Under the pieces are notes generated by a model that worked only from the letters and a program-made list of their open reading frames with translations, made no database searches and was not told where the DNA came from. This document shows, piece after piece, positions 1 to 9,376 of a DNA stretch of 64,000 nucleotides. Origin of the DNA: Flavobacteriales bacterium UBA2669 (GTDB lineage Bacteria; Bacteroidota; Bacteroidia; Flavobacteriales_E; Vicingaceae); assembly GCA_002359215.1 (NCBI GenBank), contig DEMN01000007.1, forward strand, positions 186,001 through 250,000, in the 5' to 3' direction. Each line of letters begins with the position of its first letter. Position 1 is the first letter of the stretch. Made by a program: the position numbers and the translations under genes.

Positions 1-1
1 A

Positions 2-2332
2 GATATTTTTAATTCTACTGCAGGATTTAATTTTGGTGTAGCTCGTTACAGAATTAGAGGTTATGATTCAGAAAATTTTGTGGTAACCATGAATGGCGTT
101 ACATTAAACAATCCTGAAACAGGTAGAGCAATTTGGGCATTGTGGGGTGGATTAAATGACATTACTCGTTACCAAGAAACTAAAAACGGTATTTCTTCTT
201 CTCCACTTACTTTTGGAGGCATTGGAGGTTCTTCTAATATTAATGCCCGACCAACTGCTATTAGAAAAGGAACTAATATTTCTTATGCCCTTGCCAACAG
301 AACCTATAGCCATAGAATTATGGCTACGCATTCAACCGGAATGATGGACAATGGAATGGCAGTAGCAGTTTCAGCTTCCGGCAGATATTCAGATGAAGGA
401 TATATAGATGGTACTTTTTATAGTGGAGCAAGTTATTTTGTATCTATAGAAAAAAAATTAAACAATAAACACAGTTTAGGTTTTGTGGGTTTTGCTGCAC
501 CAACTGTTCAAGGTAGAAATAGTATTACCACACAAGAAACATATGATTTAACAGGTAATAATTTTTACAATTCTTATTGGGGTTATCAAGATGGTGAAAA
601 AAGAAATTCACGTGTAAGAAATACGCATCAACCTCGATTAATATTAAATCACTATTTTGATATTAACGATAAAACCCAATTGATGTCTTCTGTATATTAT
701 ACTTTTGGAAGAAGCGGAAATACACGTTTAAATTGGCATGATGCTGCGGATCCAAGACCCGAATATTGGAAAAATTTACCAAGTGCTTACAGTGAGCCTG
801 GCAATGAATTATTATTTGCTCAACAAACTGCATTATGGCAAGCACAAGATCCTACAACTACCCAATTAGATTGGGATCACTTTTATTTCGCTAACAGTAA
901 AAACCTTTATACCTTAGATAATGTTGATGGAACGGGAACTTCTTTAACAGGGAATAGATCTAAATACATTGTTGAAGAACAAAGACAAGATGTTTATGAT
1001 TATGGTTTTAATTCTACATTAACTCATAAATTAGCTGATAATTTAACGTTATCGGGAGGAATTAAAGGTAGTATTTATAAAAGTAAAAATTTTAAAGTTA
1101 TAGACGATTTATTAGGGGGGGATTTTTGGGTAGATGTGGATCAGTTTGCAGAAAGAGATTTTGCTGACCCAGATGCAGCTCAAACAGATTTAAATAATCC
1201 TAATAGAGCAGTTAGAGAAGGAGATAAGTTTGGATATGATTATGATATTAATATTAATACCACAAATCTTTATGCTCAGTTAGATGGAACTTCGGCTAAA
1301 ATAGATTGGTTTTTTGGAGCATCAACCACTTATACCTCATTTTGGAGAACAGGAAATGTAAAAAATGGACTTTTCCCGGAAGATTCTTATGGTGATTCTG
1401 AAAAGCAAAACTTTTTTAATTTTGGAACAAAAGCCGGATTAGTATACAAACTTACAGGGAGACACATGTTCAGTATTAATGGAGCTTACTTAACAAGAGC
1501 ACCATTGGCAAGAAATTCATTCTTATCACCTAGAACCAGAGATGAAGTAGTAAGCGGACTTAAAAATGAACAAGTATTTTCCGGAGATTTTAACTACATT
1601 GTTCGTTACCCTAAAGTAAAAACCAGAGCAACAGTTTTCTATACTAGTATTCAAGATAAATTATGGTCAAGAAACTTTTATCACGATGAGCTAAACACTT
1701 TCGTAAACTACGTAATGACAGGAGTTGATCAACTTTTCGTTGGTGTTGAATTTGGTGGAGAAGTAAAAGTAACACCTACGATTACCGCTACAGGAACATT
1801 TGCTATGGGAGATTTTACTTATAACTCTAGACCAACAGCAACAGTTACTCAAGATAACTCAACAAAATTATTGGAAGAAAATAAAACCATTTATTTGAAA
1901 AACTATAAAATTGGAGAATCACCTCAAACAGTATCTTCAATTGGGTTAAGATATCGTTCTCCAAAATATTGGTTTGTGGGAGTAGATTTTAACTATTTTG
2001 CAGATATTTATTTACAAGTAAATCCTGACAGACGTTCTGAGTCTGCTGTTGATAATTTTGTTGATACTGACCCTCAAGTACCACAAATTTTAGATCAAAC
2101 TAAATTAGATAACAATTATACATTAAACTTTTTTGCAGGAAAATCATGGAAGTTTGGTGAATACTTTCTTCGCGTAAACTTAAATGTTACTAATGTATTG
2201 GATAATAAAGATTTCCAAACAGGCGGATTTGAACAATTAAGATATACTACAGCCAATATAGATAAATTCCCTCCAATGATTGGATACATGATGGGGAGAA
2301 CCTATTTTGCAATGGTATCGTTCTCATTTTAA
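2..2332 (+). CDS. TonB-dependent outer-membrane receptor, 3' part (N-terminus lies before the window)
   Basis: The reading frame is open from the first bases and ends at 2332. The first residues (around FGVARYRIRGYDSENFVVTM) read as a plug-domain stretch followed by 'NGV', so the gene starts upstream. The remainder, about 750 residues, is rich in alternating aromatic and polar strands (for example INTTNLYAQLDG, WFVGVDFNYFAD) and ends in aromatic FAMVSFSF, the usual C-terminal beta signal of an outer-membrane barrel. The family imports siderophores, oligomers or other ligands with TonB energy. The lipoprotein and T9SS protein directly downstream on the same strand suggest one uptake or processing locus. 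The substrate cannot be read from the sequence. Confidence 0.88.
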   Translation, partial: DIFNSTAGFNFGVARYRIRGYDSENFVVTMNGVTLNNPETGRAIWALWGGLNDITRYQETKNGISSSPLTFGGIGGSSNINARPTAIRKGTNISYALANRTYSHRIMATHSTGMMDNGMAVAVSASGRYSDEGYIDGTFYSGASYFVSIEKKLNNKHSLGFVGFAAPTVQGRNSITTQETYDLTGNNFYNSYWGYQDGEKRNSRVRNTHQPRLILNHYFDINDKTQLMSSVYYTFGRSGNTRLNWHDAADPRPEYWKNLPSAYSEPGNELLFAQQTALWQAQDPTTTQLDWDHFYFANSKNLYTLDNVDGTGTSLTGNRSKYIVEEQRQDVYDYGFNSTLTHKLADNLTLSGGIKGSIYKSKNFKVIDDLLGGDFWVDVDQFAERDFADPDAAQTDLNNPNRAVREGDKFGYDYDININTTNLYAQLDGTSAKIDWFFGASTTYTSFWRTGNVKNGLFPEDSYGDSEKQNFFNFGTKAGLVYKLTGRHMFSINGAYLTRAPLARNSFLSPRTRDEVVSGLKNEQVFSGDFNYIVRYPKVKTRATVFYTSIQDKLWSRNFYHDELNTFVNYVMTGVDQLFVGVEFGGEVKVTPTITATGTFAMGDFTYNSRPTATVTQDNSTKLLEENKTIYLKNYKIGESPQTVSSIGLRYRSPKYWFVGVDFNYFADIYLQVNPDRRSESAVDNFVDTDPQVPQILDQTKLDNNYTLNFFAGKSWKFGEYFLRVNLNVTNVLDNKDFQTGGFEQLRYTTANIDKFPPMIGYMMGRTYFAMVSFSF

Positions 2333-2367
2333 AAATATTAATTAATTTTATACTAACAATATACACT

Positions 2368-3612
2368 ATGACAATTACTAAAAAAATAACAGGAATACTA
2401 TTATTAGCTGGAATTTCGCTTTTTTCAGTTGGCTGTAAAAAAGATTTTGATACGCCACCTATCAAAACTATTCCTGAAGGAAATAAAATTACTATTGCCG
2501 ACTTAAAAGCAATGTATCAAGGCGCTCCATTAAAAATAACCGATGAACTTTCGATGTTTGCAGTGGTAACCATGGATGAACAAAGTGGAAATATTTACAA
2601 GGAAGCTTATATTCAAGACGAAACAGGTGCTATTAATTTAAGATTGTTATCTTCCGGTGGTTTATACCAAGGAGATTCGGTTAGAGTATTTTTAAAAGGA
2701 ACAATACTTTCTACTTATAACCAAATGATGCAGTTAGATTCTGTAGATGTAGATAATAACATTATAAAACAAGCTACTAAAAAAGATAGACAACCGGACG
2801 TATTTACGAGCATTGCTCAGGTTACTACAGGACAACAAGCTAAACTAATAAAATTGGAAAATGTTCAATTTGTTTCAAATGAGTTAGGAAATACTTATGC
2901 TGATGGAGTTAATTTAACTTCTCAAAGTAGAACGTTAGAAGACTCTTTAGGTAATACTATTATCGTTAGAACAAGTGGTTATGCTAATTTTGCAAATGAT
3001 ACTATCCCTAATGGAAGTGGTTCATTAATAGTAATTGTTAGTCAGTTTAACAGTACGTTACAATTATTAATAAGAAATCCAAATGAAGTTATTTTTAATA
3101 ATCCAAGATTTGGTGCGGGAAATCCAGGAAATACTTTAACTAAAAACTTCCAAGATCAAAGTATTACATCAGGAGGATGGACTACTCAATTACTTACAGG
3201 AACGTACAACTGGACAACAAGTGATGCCGGGTCAACAGGTAATTTTTATGGAATGATGTCTAATTGGACAGGTAGTGGAAATGTAGCCTCTGAAGCATGG
3301 TTAATTTCTCCTGCTATTGATTTAAGTGCTTCTACTAATGCTACTTTTGATTTTAGAAATGCATCCAACTTTTCAGGTCCAAATATGGAAGTATTGGTTT
3401 CAACTAATTATGATGGAGTTAGTGCACCATCAACAGCCACATGGACTCAATTAGGAGCTAATCTTTCTACAGGTGGTTTTGCGTGGGTAAATGGAGGTCC
3501 GTTAAGTTTAAATTCTTACTTAACCAATGGTGTATATTTAGCTTTTAAATATACAGGAACTGCATCAAGTGGTAAAACTTGGGAAGTAGATGATATTATA
3601 GTAACATGGTAA
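2368..3612 (+). CDS. DUF5689-type surface lipoprotein with C-terminal choice-of-anchor-J-like domain
   Basis: A 414-residue protein starting 35 bp after the TonB receptor. A lipoprotein signal with lipobox SVGC puts the lipid on Cys23. Residues about 40-250 have the pattern of DUF5689 (IADLKAMYQG at the front, then AYIQDETGAINLRL and SVRVFLKG), an OB-fold-like domain common in Bacteroidota surface proteins. Residues about 260-414 (FQDQSITSGGWTTQ, then EAWLISPAIDLS and KTWEVDDIIV) look like a jelly-roll 'choice-of-anchor J' adhesion domain. Its place behind a TonB receptor fits a surface partner for ligand capture. Domain names come from memory of the families; the ligand is unknown. Confidence 0.8.
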   Translation: MTITKKITGILLLAGISLFSVGCKKDFDTPPIKTIPEGNKITIADLKAMYQGAPLKITDELSMFAVVTMDEQSGNIYKEAYIQDETGAINLRLLSSGGLYQGDSVRVFLKGTILSTYNQMMQLDSVDVDNNIIKQATKKDRQPDVFTSIAQVTTGQQAKLIKLENVQFVSNELGNTYADGVNLTSQSRTLEDSLGNTIIVRTSGYANFANDTIPNGSGSLIVIVSQFNSTLQLLIRNPNEVIFNNPRFGAGNPGNTLTKNFQDQSITSGGWTTQLLTGTYNWTTSDAGSTGNFYGMMSNWTGSGNVASEAWLISPAIDLSASTNATFDFRNASNFSGPNMEVLVSTNYDGVSAPSTATWTQLGANLSTGGFAWVNGGPLSLNSYLTNGVYLAFKYTGTASSGKTWEVDDIIVTW

Positions 3613-3658
3613 CTTTTTTAAATAGATAAATTTTATTAACCCCTTAAAATTAATAGTT

Positions 3659-5053
3659 ATGAAAAAAATCTTTACAATTTTAACAGCCGTTTGTATCGGA
3701 GCAGTTAGTTTCGGACAAACCGTTTTTCAAAGTAACTTAAGCTCTTGGGCTAGTGGAGATCCAACAGATTGGATGGGAAACACAACAAGTATAACTTCAG
3801 CTAACGTAGTAGAACAAACAGGATTAGCTACTTATGGAACCAGCATGGCGTCCTTAATTAATGCTACAACCTCTCATAAAAGATTTACTACACAACCAGT
3901 GAATGTTGTAGCGGGAGAATCTTACCTTATAGAAATGTGGGTAGTAGCCCAAAATTCTGGTGAATTAAGAACAAATTATTATGATGTAACTAATAGCGTT
4001 TATGGGACATATAACCCTTATATTGATGTTGCAGCTGCTTCAGGTGGTAACTTGGTGATGATTTCTCAAACAGTAACAGTTCCTGCTAACTCTACTAGCG
4101 TTGAGTTTATTTTATCACTTAGGAACACAGACCCTACAACAGCTCCAGCACCATTTGAAATCGGTATTTTAGTTGATTCCGTTGCTATTACTTCAACAAC
4201 ACCTCCAACTACTAGCATTAAAAAAATCTATGACATTCAGTTTACAACTAACCCTAATGGAGATTCTCCTGAAGTAGGAAATGTTGTTACAACTAAAGGT
4301 GTGATTACAGGGATTATTAAAAATGGACCAGACAGACATGCTTTCTTTATACAAGATAGTGCTTTAGCTTGGAATGGAATATATGTGTACGAAAGAAATG
4401 ATTCAACTTTAGTTATTGGCGATAGTGTTGAAGTTACCGGTACTGTTGCTGAATACAATGGATTAACAGAACTTTCTTTTGTATCAAACATCACTGTTTT
4501 AAACTCTGGAAATACCTTGCCAACTCCTGTTGTAACTACTACAGGAAATGCCAATATGGAACAATGGGAAGGTGTTGTAATTCAGACCTTAAATGCTGAA
4601 TGTACTAGTAATACTGTAGGTTTCGGAATGTGGGAAATTAATGACGGATCAGGTACTCTTTTAGCTGATGATGATATTTTTCCTTATCACTTTAATGCTG
4701 TTGTTGGTTCTGATTATAATGTTACTGGTATAGGACATTTTTCTTTCGGAGATTACAAAATCTTACCAAGAGATATCAATGATATTAGTTTAGTTGTTGG
4801 TATAGATGAATTAAATGCCAATAACGTTGCTGTTTATCCAAATCCTGCTAACGACCAAATTACTTTCCAATTAGAAAACAATGGTTTTGAATTGATTGTA
4901 GCGGATATTACTGGTAAAATGGTTGCTACTGCTAATACAGTTGCTGATAAACTTACGTTGTCTTTAGAAAACTTAAATAACGGAATTTATTTTTACACTA
5001 TTAAAAATAAAGATGCTGTTATTGCTACTAACAAATTTGTAGTGGTTAAATAA
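3659..5053 (+). CDS. Secreted OB-fold/DUF5689-like protein with T9SS type A sorting domain
   Basis: A 464-residue protein with an N-terminal signal peptide (hydrophobic TILTAVCIGAVSFG, then Q). Residues about 25-175 form a beta-rich module. Residues about 185-375 (VGNVVTTKGVITGI, HAFFIQDSALAWNGIYVYE, VGDSVEVTGTVAEY) resemble OB-fold nucleic-acid-binding or DUF5689 modules. The C-terminus, from about residue 385 (VAVYPNPANDQITFQL, NGIYFYTIKNKDAV, NKFVVVK), is a textbook type A sorting domain for T9SS export and surface anchoring. It shares its OB-like middle with the preceding lipoprotein, so the two may act on the same substrate. A perfect palindromic terminator follows 14 bp after the stop. 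Confidence 0.85.
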   Translation: MKKIFTILTAVCIGAVSFGQTVFQSNLSSWASGDPTDWMGNTTSITSANVVEQTGLATYGTSMASLINATTSHKRFTTQPVNVVAGESYLIEMWVVAQNSGELRTNYYDVTNSVYGTYNPYIDVAAASGGNLVMISQTVTVPANSTSVEFILSLRNTDPTTAPAPFEIGILVDSVAITSTTPPTTSIKKIYDIQFTTNPNGDSPEVGNVVTTKGVITGIIKNGPDRHAFFIQDSALAWNGIYVYERNDSTLVIGDSVEVTGTVAEYNGLTELSFVSNITVLNSGNTLPTPVVTTTGNANMEQWEGVVIQTLNAECTSNTVGFGMWEINDGSGTLLADDDIFPYHFNAVVGSDYNVTGIGHFSFGDYKILPRDINDISLVVGIDELNANNVAVYPNPANDQITFQLENNGFELIVADITGKMVATANTVADKLTLSLENLNNGIYFYTIKNKDAVIATNKFVVVK

Positions 5054-5067
5054 CCAACTCAATTTAC

Positions 5068-5115
5068 ATTAACAAAAAAGCCGATGAAATTAATTTCATC
5101 GGCTTTTTTGTTAAT
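5068..5115. terminator. 48-bp perfect palindrome, bidirectional intrinsic terminator
   Basis: Positions 5068-5091 are the exact reverse complement of 5092-5115. The stem carries GCCGATGAAATT, flanked by AAAAAA on one side and TTTTTT on the other, so either strand gives a stem followed by a U-run. It lies between the T9SS gene (stop 5053) and the convergent NUDIX gene (stop 5131), where a two-way terminator is expected. Confidence 0.9.
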
Positions 5116-5130
5116 CAACAGATAGATAGT

Positions 5131-5757
5131 TCAATAAAAATCTTTTATTAAATATCGTAATTCGTTAATCATTAAAGCGGTGGCCCCCCAAACAATTTGT
5201 TTGTTTACCACAAAACAAGGCACTTTTAGCTGTACTCCACCAGAAAGTTTTACCATTTGTTGCTGAAAGGTGTTGGGATGAATAAGGGTTTGAACTTCGA
5301 CTTCTACTACATCATAAACTTCACTAATTTGTAAGGTAAAAGTGGGAGAATAATCAATAAAACCGATAACAGGTGCAACCAAAAAATTGCTTACAGGAAT
5401 AAATACATCGGTAAGTTTGCCAATGACATCTACATGTTCTTTAACAATGCCTATTTCTTCATTAGCTTCACGCAAAGCGGTTTCAATTAAATTTGCATCA
5501 TGCTCTTCTTTTTTACCACCCGGAAAAGCAATTTGTCCACTATGATTACTATTGTTTATAGCTCTTTTAATTAAGACGGTATGTAGGATATTATTTTTTT
5601 CGTAAAATAAAATCAAAACACCACTTTGGCGTGCTTGTTTTTTGGTTAATTCATCAACATCAGCTTTTCGGTATGGAGCTGCTTCTAAATGCGTTTTTAT
5701 TCCCGGTAGCGGATATTTAAACTGTTCGCTGATATATGTTTTAAAAAGCTCTATCAT
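5131..5757 (-). CDS. NUDIX hydrolase, CoA pyrophosphatase-like
   Basis: A 208-residue protein. The NUDIX box is clear around residues 80-105 (GGKKEEHDANLIETALREAN followed by EEIGI), with the glycines and the metal-binding REANEE in place. Immediately before it, LIKRAINNSNHSGQIAFPGG matches the UPF0035-type signature of CoA pyrophosphatases, which cut coenzyme A to phosphopantetheine and 3',5'-ADP. The length suits that group. Its ATG overlaps the stop of the upstream WG-repeat gene by 4 bp (ATGA), so the two are probably translated together. Another nucleoside-diphosphate substrate remains possible. Confidence 0.85.
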   Translation of the reverse strand: MIELFKTYISEQFKYPLPGIKTHLEAAPYRKADVDELTKKQARQSGVLILFYEKNNILHTVLIKRAINNSNHSGQIAFPGGKKEEHDANLIETALREANEEIGIVKEHVDVIGKLTDVFIPVSNFLVAPVIGFIDYSPTFTLQISEVYDVVEVEVQTLIHPNTFQQQMVKLSGGVQLKVPCFVVNKQIVWGATALMINELRYLIKDFY

Positions 5758-7877
5758 TCTTTCATCAATGTAGATTTCAATAAATATTGAACTTCATTTT
5801 TTGTGCTTAATTTAATAAGCTTCTTATCATTTGTCAATTCAATTTTATCATATAAAAATGGTAATATCTCTGTGTTTTCAATTGATATAAGTCCTTTTTT
5901 GTCCTTTTTTTCAGCAATAAACAGTTGAGGTAAAAATCGTTCTATTAACTCATATTCTGCAGGAATTACATAGCTGCCTTTAGTGTTGATAATGCCAAAT
6001 TTATTTTCAAAGTTAACGATGGCAATTTCATCAATAAATTCTCCTGCAAAGATGAAGCTGTATGGAACTTTAAGTTTGGTATTAAAATCACAATATCCCC
6101 ATTTGCCATGTCTTTTTATGGCAATTAAGTCCTTTGATATTGCCCCAATATCTTCAAACAAAGCGGGAACAACTTTTTTTCCTGTGGTATCTATTAAGCC
6201 CATTTTTCCTTCCGTCATTTGTCTGGCATAGCCTTTATCATTAAACAACCCCCAATTCAACACACCATCTTGATATGGAATAATGGCTTCAATAATTATC
6301 GTTCCAGTAGTATTTACATAACCGTAAAGATTATCTTTTACTACAATCGCTAAACCATTTTCGGGTTCAGTAATTTGAGTATAAATGGGCGGTAAAATAC
6401 TGTCTCCTTTACTATTAATAACACCGTAAAATTGTGTTGATTTAATGCGAATAAATTCATTTTCCAGATTATCTATCCAATCGTAAATAGGTTTTACTAC
6501 ATAGTATAAATTAGTATCGATAATGCCATATTTGTTATCTTTAAAGACGTAAGCAATACCTTTGTTAAAATATCCTACAGATTCATATTCTAACCCAATG
6601 ACAAGATTGCCGCTTGTATTTATAAACCCATATTTTTCGTTTAGTGCAACAGCAATAAATTTGTTTTTGGTGGTTCCAATTTCGTCATACATTAATGGAA
6701 CTATTTCTTCTCCCAAGCGATTAATTATTCCGTATTTATCGTTTATTCCAACAACAGCCAATCCGTTTACAAAATCTTCAGCTTCATCATATTTAAAAGG
6801 AACAATAAGTTGATTGGTTTTATCTATAAAACCTATTTTTCCGTTTAAACCTACTAATGCAAGTTCTTCTTTAAAGTCGTTTGCAAAATTGTAAGTTGGT
6901 GGAATTACTTCTTGCAAATGTTCATTTATAAAACCCCATTTATTGTTTTTCATAAAAGGATAGAAAGTAGTTTTTGCCATTTGAAAATCTTTTACCAATT
7001 CATTTTTAAAAGGATATTCGGGATATGTTCTTAAAAAAGTTTTAATATTATCAGCAGTATAATTGATGATAGATAAATTATAAATATTTCTCCAAGCACT
7101 TGCTGTATAAGGGTTTTTTGGGTTGTTTCTTATAAAATTATAGTAAGATTTTATTTTTTTATCAGCGGTGGAAAGTTCGTAAATGGTTCTTTCGGCTTGT
7201 GGCACAAATGGATTGTTAGGATGATGCTGAATAAATTTTAGGTTGTTTTCTATGGTATTAGGTTGCGTAAATTCTTTATAAATTAAAGTATCTAAAATAT
7301 TTTTTGCAATTTTTATTTCATTAGCATTAGGATAAGTATCGATAAAATGTTGAATTGCTTCAGCGTTTTCTTGTTTTTTAGCGAAGTTAAAAGCAATTTC
7401 ATTTCTTAATAAAATAGCAGAGTCAATTTGTTTTGCTTCAACATTACAATCAATAAATTTATTATAAGCAGCAATAGAATGTTTGTTTTTAGCAACTTCA
7501 AAACATTTTTCATTAATTAATTGATGTTGAACATAAATGCTTGACGAGTCAACCCCAAAAGCCTTAAATTTTTCTTTTTTCTTTGGACTTAATTTTGGAT
7601 AAAGAAAAGATGCTTCTTGAATATAATATAAAGCTGAATCTATATTATGGAAAGGATTGTTATTTCTGTAATAAATTATACTAAGTCCATAAGAAGCCGG
7701 AACAGGATTTTCCTTTAATGATTTTTCAAAGTATTTTTTGGCTTTAAAATAGTCATGAACTTCTAAGGCTGCAAAACTTTTAGTTAATTTACTACTAAAT
7801 AAACCTTGCGAAAACCCACTTGTAGCAAGGGTTAAGATAAAAATTAATGCAAGTGTATTTTTAGAAAGTAAAAACAT
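5754..7877 (-). CDS. Secreted WG-repeat protein with helical (TPR-like) N-terminus
   Basis: I chose the internal ATG at 7877 (protein MFLLSKNTLALIFILTLATS, then GFSQ), because it begins a good signal peptide; the longest frame starts at 7964 and would run into the divergent gene at 7921. The mature protein has about 290 helical residues with tetratricopeptide character (SKLTKSFAALEVHDYFKAKK, ESSLYYIQEA-like helices), then about 11 WG/KWG repeats of 40-45 residues (NNKWGFINEHLQEVIPPTY, NDKYGIINRLGEEIVPLMYD, HGKWGYCDFNTKLKVPYS). WG repeats form beta-propeller-like scaffolds, mostly without known enzymatic function. It is the first gene of a two-gene unit with the NUDIX hydrolase. Confidence 0.8.
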   Translation of the reverse strand: MFLLSKNTLALIFILTLATSGFSQGLFSSKLTKSFAALEVHDYFKAKKYFEKSLKENPVPASYGLSIIYYRNNNPFHNIDSALYYIQEASFLYPKLSPKKKEKFKAFGVDSSSIYVQHQLINEKCFEVAKNKHSIAAYNKFIDCNVEAKQIDSAILLRNEIAFNFAKKQENAEAIQHFIDTYPNANEIKIAKNILDTLIYKEFTQPNTIENNLKFIQHHPNNPFVPQAERTIYELSTADKKIKSYYNFIRNNPKNPYTASAWRNIYNLSIINYTADNIKTFLRTYPEYPFKNELVKDFQMAKTTFYPFMKNNKWGFINEHLQEVIPPTYNFANDFKEELALVGLNGKIGFIDKTNQLIVPFKYDEAEDFVNGLAVVGINDKYGIINRLGEEIVPLMYDEIGTTKNKFIAVALNEKYGFINTSGNLVIGLEYESVGYFNKGIAYVFKDNKYGIIDTNLYYVVKPIYDWIDNLENEFIRIKSTQFYGVINSKGDSILPPIYTQITEPENGLAIVVKDNLYGYVNTTGTIIIEAIIPYQDGVLNWGLFNDKGYARQMTEGKMGLIDTTGKKVVPALFEDIGAISKDLIAIKRHGKWGYCDFNTKLKVPYSFIFAGEFIDEIAIVNFENKFGIINTKGSYVIPAEYELIERFLPQLFIAEKKDKKGLISIENTEILPFLYDKIELTNDKKLIKLSTKNEVQYLLKSTLMKE

Positions 7878-7920
7878 TTTTTGAAAAGCTAACGTATTAA
7901 CAACTTGTTGAACGTTTTTT

Positions 7921-9375
7921 ATGACAAAAAAATTCTCATATATATTAATTTTAGTTTTTAGCATTTCTTTGTTTAGTTGTAAAGAAGTAATGGTTAATGA
8001 GCCTAATCTTCCTCGTCCGGTAAAAAAAGACTTAAAAGAGATTAGAGCTGACGGTAAAATTAAGGCTTTAATTAATTATAGTGCAACAAGTTATTTTATT
8101 TATCGAGGGCAGCCTATGGGTTTTGAGTACGAATTGTTGAATCAATATGCTAAAAGTCAGGGAGTAGAGCTAGAAGTTATTCCAATAAAAAATATGGATA
8201 GTGTATTTATTCATTTAAACCACGGAGTAGGAGATATTGTGGCAGCTAATTTAACGGTTACTTTAGATAGAAAAAAACAAGTGGATTTTTCACATCCAAT
8301 TTTATTTACCAAACAAGTGCTGGTGCAGCGTAAACCCGAAAATTGGAAAAATATTTCTAAAAAATCACTTAAAGATTCACTAGTAAACTCTCCATTAGAA
8401 TTAGGTGGTAAAACGGTTTTTGTTAGAAGAGAATCATCTTTTTATGAGCGTTTGCATAGTTTATCTAAAGAAATAGGTGAGAAAATTAAAATTCAGGTAG
8501 TTCCAGGAGAAGTTTCTATGGAACAACTTATAGAACAAGTAGCTCAAGGAACAATAGATTATACCGTTGCGGATAAAAATATTGCTTTAGTAAATGAGTG
8601 GCAATACCCTAATATTGAAGCAAGTGTTGAGGTGAGTAATGAGCAGCAAATAGCATTTGCTTTAAGAAAAAACAGTCATAATTTAACTATTTCTATTAAC
8701 AATTGGTTAAAAAAATATCAAAAAACGGTTGCTTTCAAGTTATTGTATAAAAAATATTACGATAATCGTTCCCAACATGCTAAACGAGTTAATGATGAGT
8801 CATTTACATTGAGTAGCGGACAACTTACTCCTTATGATGAAACATTGAAAAAATATGCACCACAAATACCTTGGGATTGGGAGTTGTTGGCATCTTTAAT
8901 TTATCAGGAATCGAGGTTTAATAATAATGCATTAGGTTGGGGAAACTCTTTTGGAGTGATGCAATTTATGCCAGTAACAGGAGCTAAATATGGAGTTGAT
9001 TCTACCTCTTCAGCTCATGAAAATATTAAGGCAGGAGTAAAGTACATTCGTTATTTAAGTCGAATGTGGGAAGACAAGATTGCAGACTCTACTGAAAGGG
9101 TAAAATATGTTTTAGCGAGTTATAATGTTGGTCCCGGACATGTTTTTGATGCGTATCGATTAGCACAGAAATACAATAAAAATCCTCAGCTTTGGAAAGA
9201 GGTCAGTTATTTCCTCAAAAATAAATCTAAACCAAAGTATTATAAAGATGAGGTGGTAAAACACGGTTACTGTAAAGGTCATATCACTTACAAATATGTA
9301 AAAGAAATTATGGAGCGTTACCAACATTATAAAACAGCTATAGATATACACCAAGAAGTGTTGGCTGAGGAATAA
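7921..9375 (+). CDS. mltF: Membrane-bound lytic murein transglycosylase, MltF-like
   Basis: A 484-residue lipoprotein (lipobox LFSC, Cys20). Residues about 40-285 are a family 3 solute-binding domain (GKIKALINYSATSYFIYRG, VGDIVAANLTVTLDRKKQVD with FSHPI). Residues about 310-450 are the SLT lytic transglycosylase domain: LLASLIYQESRFNNNALG carries the catalytic Glu at residue 330, followed by FGVMQFMPVTGAKYG and the VLASYNVGPGHVFDA motif. This two-domain order is that of MltF, which cleaves peptidoglycan glycan strands to 1,6-anhydro products. It is divergent from the WG-repeat gene (43 bp apart) and its stop lies one base from the stop of the convergent membrane protein. Confidence 0.9.
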   Translation: MTKKFSYILILVFSISLFSCKEVMVNEPNLPRPVKKDLKEIRADGKIKALINYSATSYFIYRGQPMGFEYELLNQYAKSQGVELEVIPIKNMDSVFIHLNHGVGDIVAANLTVTLDRKKQVDFSHPILFTKQVLVQRKPENWKNISKKSLKDSLVNSPLELGGKTVFVRRESSFYERLHSLSKEIGEKIKIQVVPGEVSMEQLIEQVAQGTIDYTVADKNIALVNEWQYPNIEASVEVSNEQQIAFALRKNSHNLTISINNWLKKYQKTVAFKLLYKKYYDNRSQHAKRVNDESFTLSSGQLTPYDETLKKYAPQIPWDWELLASLIYQESRFNNNALGWGNSFGVMQFMPVTGAKYGVDSTSSAHENIKAGVKYIRYLSRMWEDKIADSTERVKYVLASYNVGPGHVFDAYRLAQKYNKNPQLWKEVSYFLKNKSKPKYYKDEVVKHGYCKGHITYKYVKEIMERYQHYKTAIDIHQEVLAEE

Positions 9376-9376
9376 T

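Noticed and set aside
4237..4554. Antisense reading frame of 105 codons within the T9SS gene
   Set aside because: It lies fully inside a clear coding gene, has biased composition typical of a shadow frame, and no domain.
7878..7964. N-terminal extension of the WG-repeat protein
   Set aside because: It would overlap the divergent MltF coding sequence and hide the signal peptide, which begins exactly at the inner ATG (7877).
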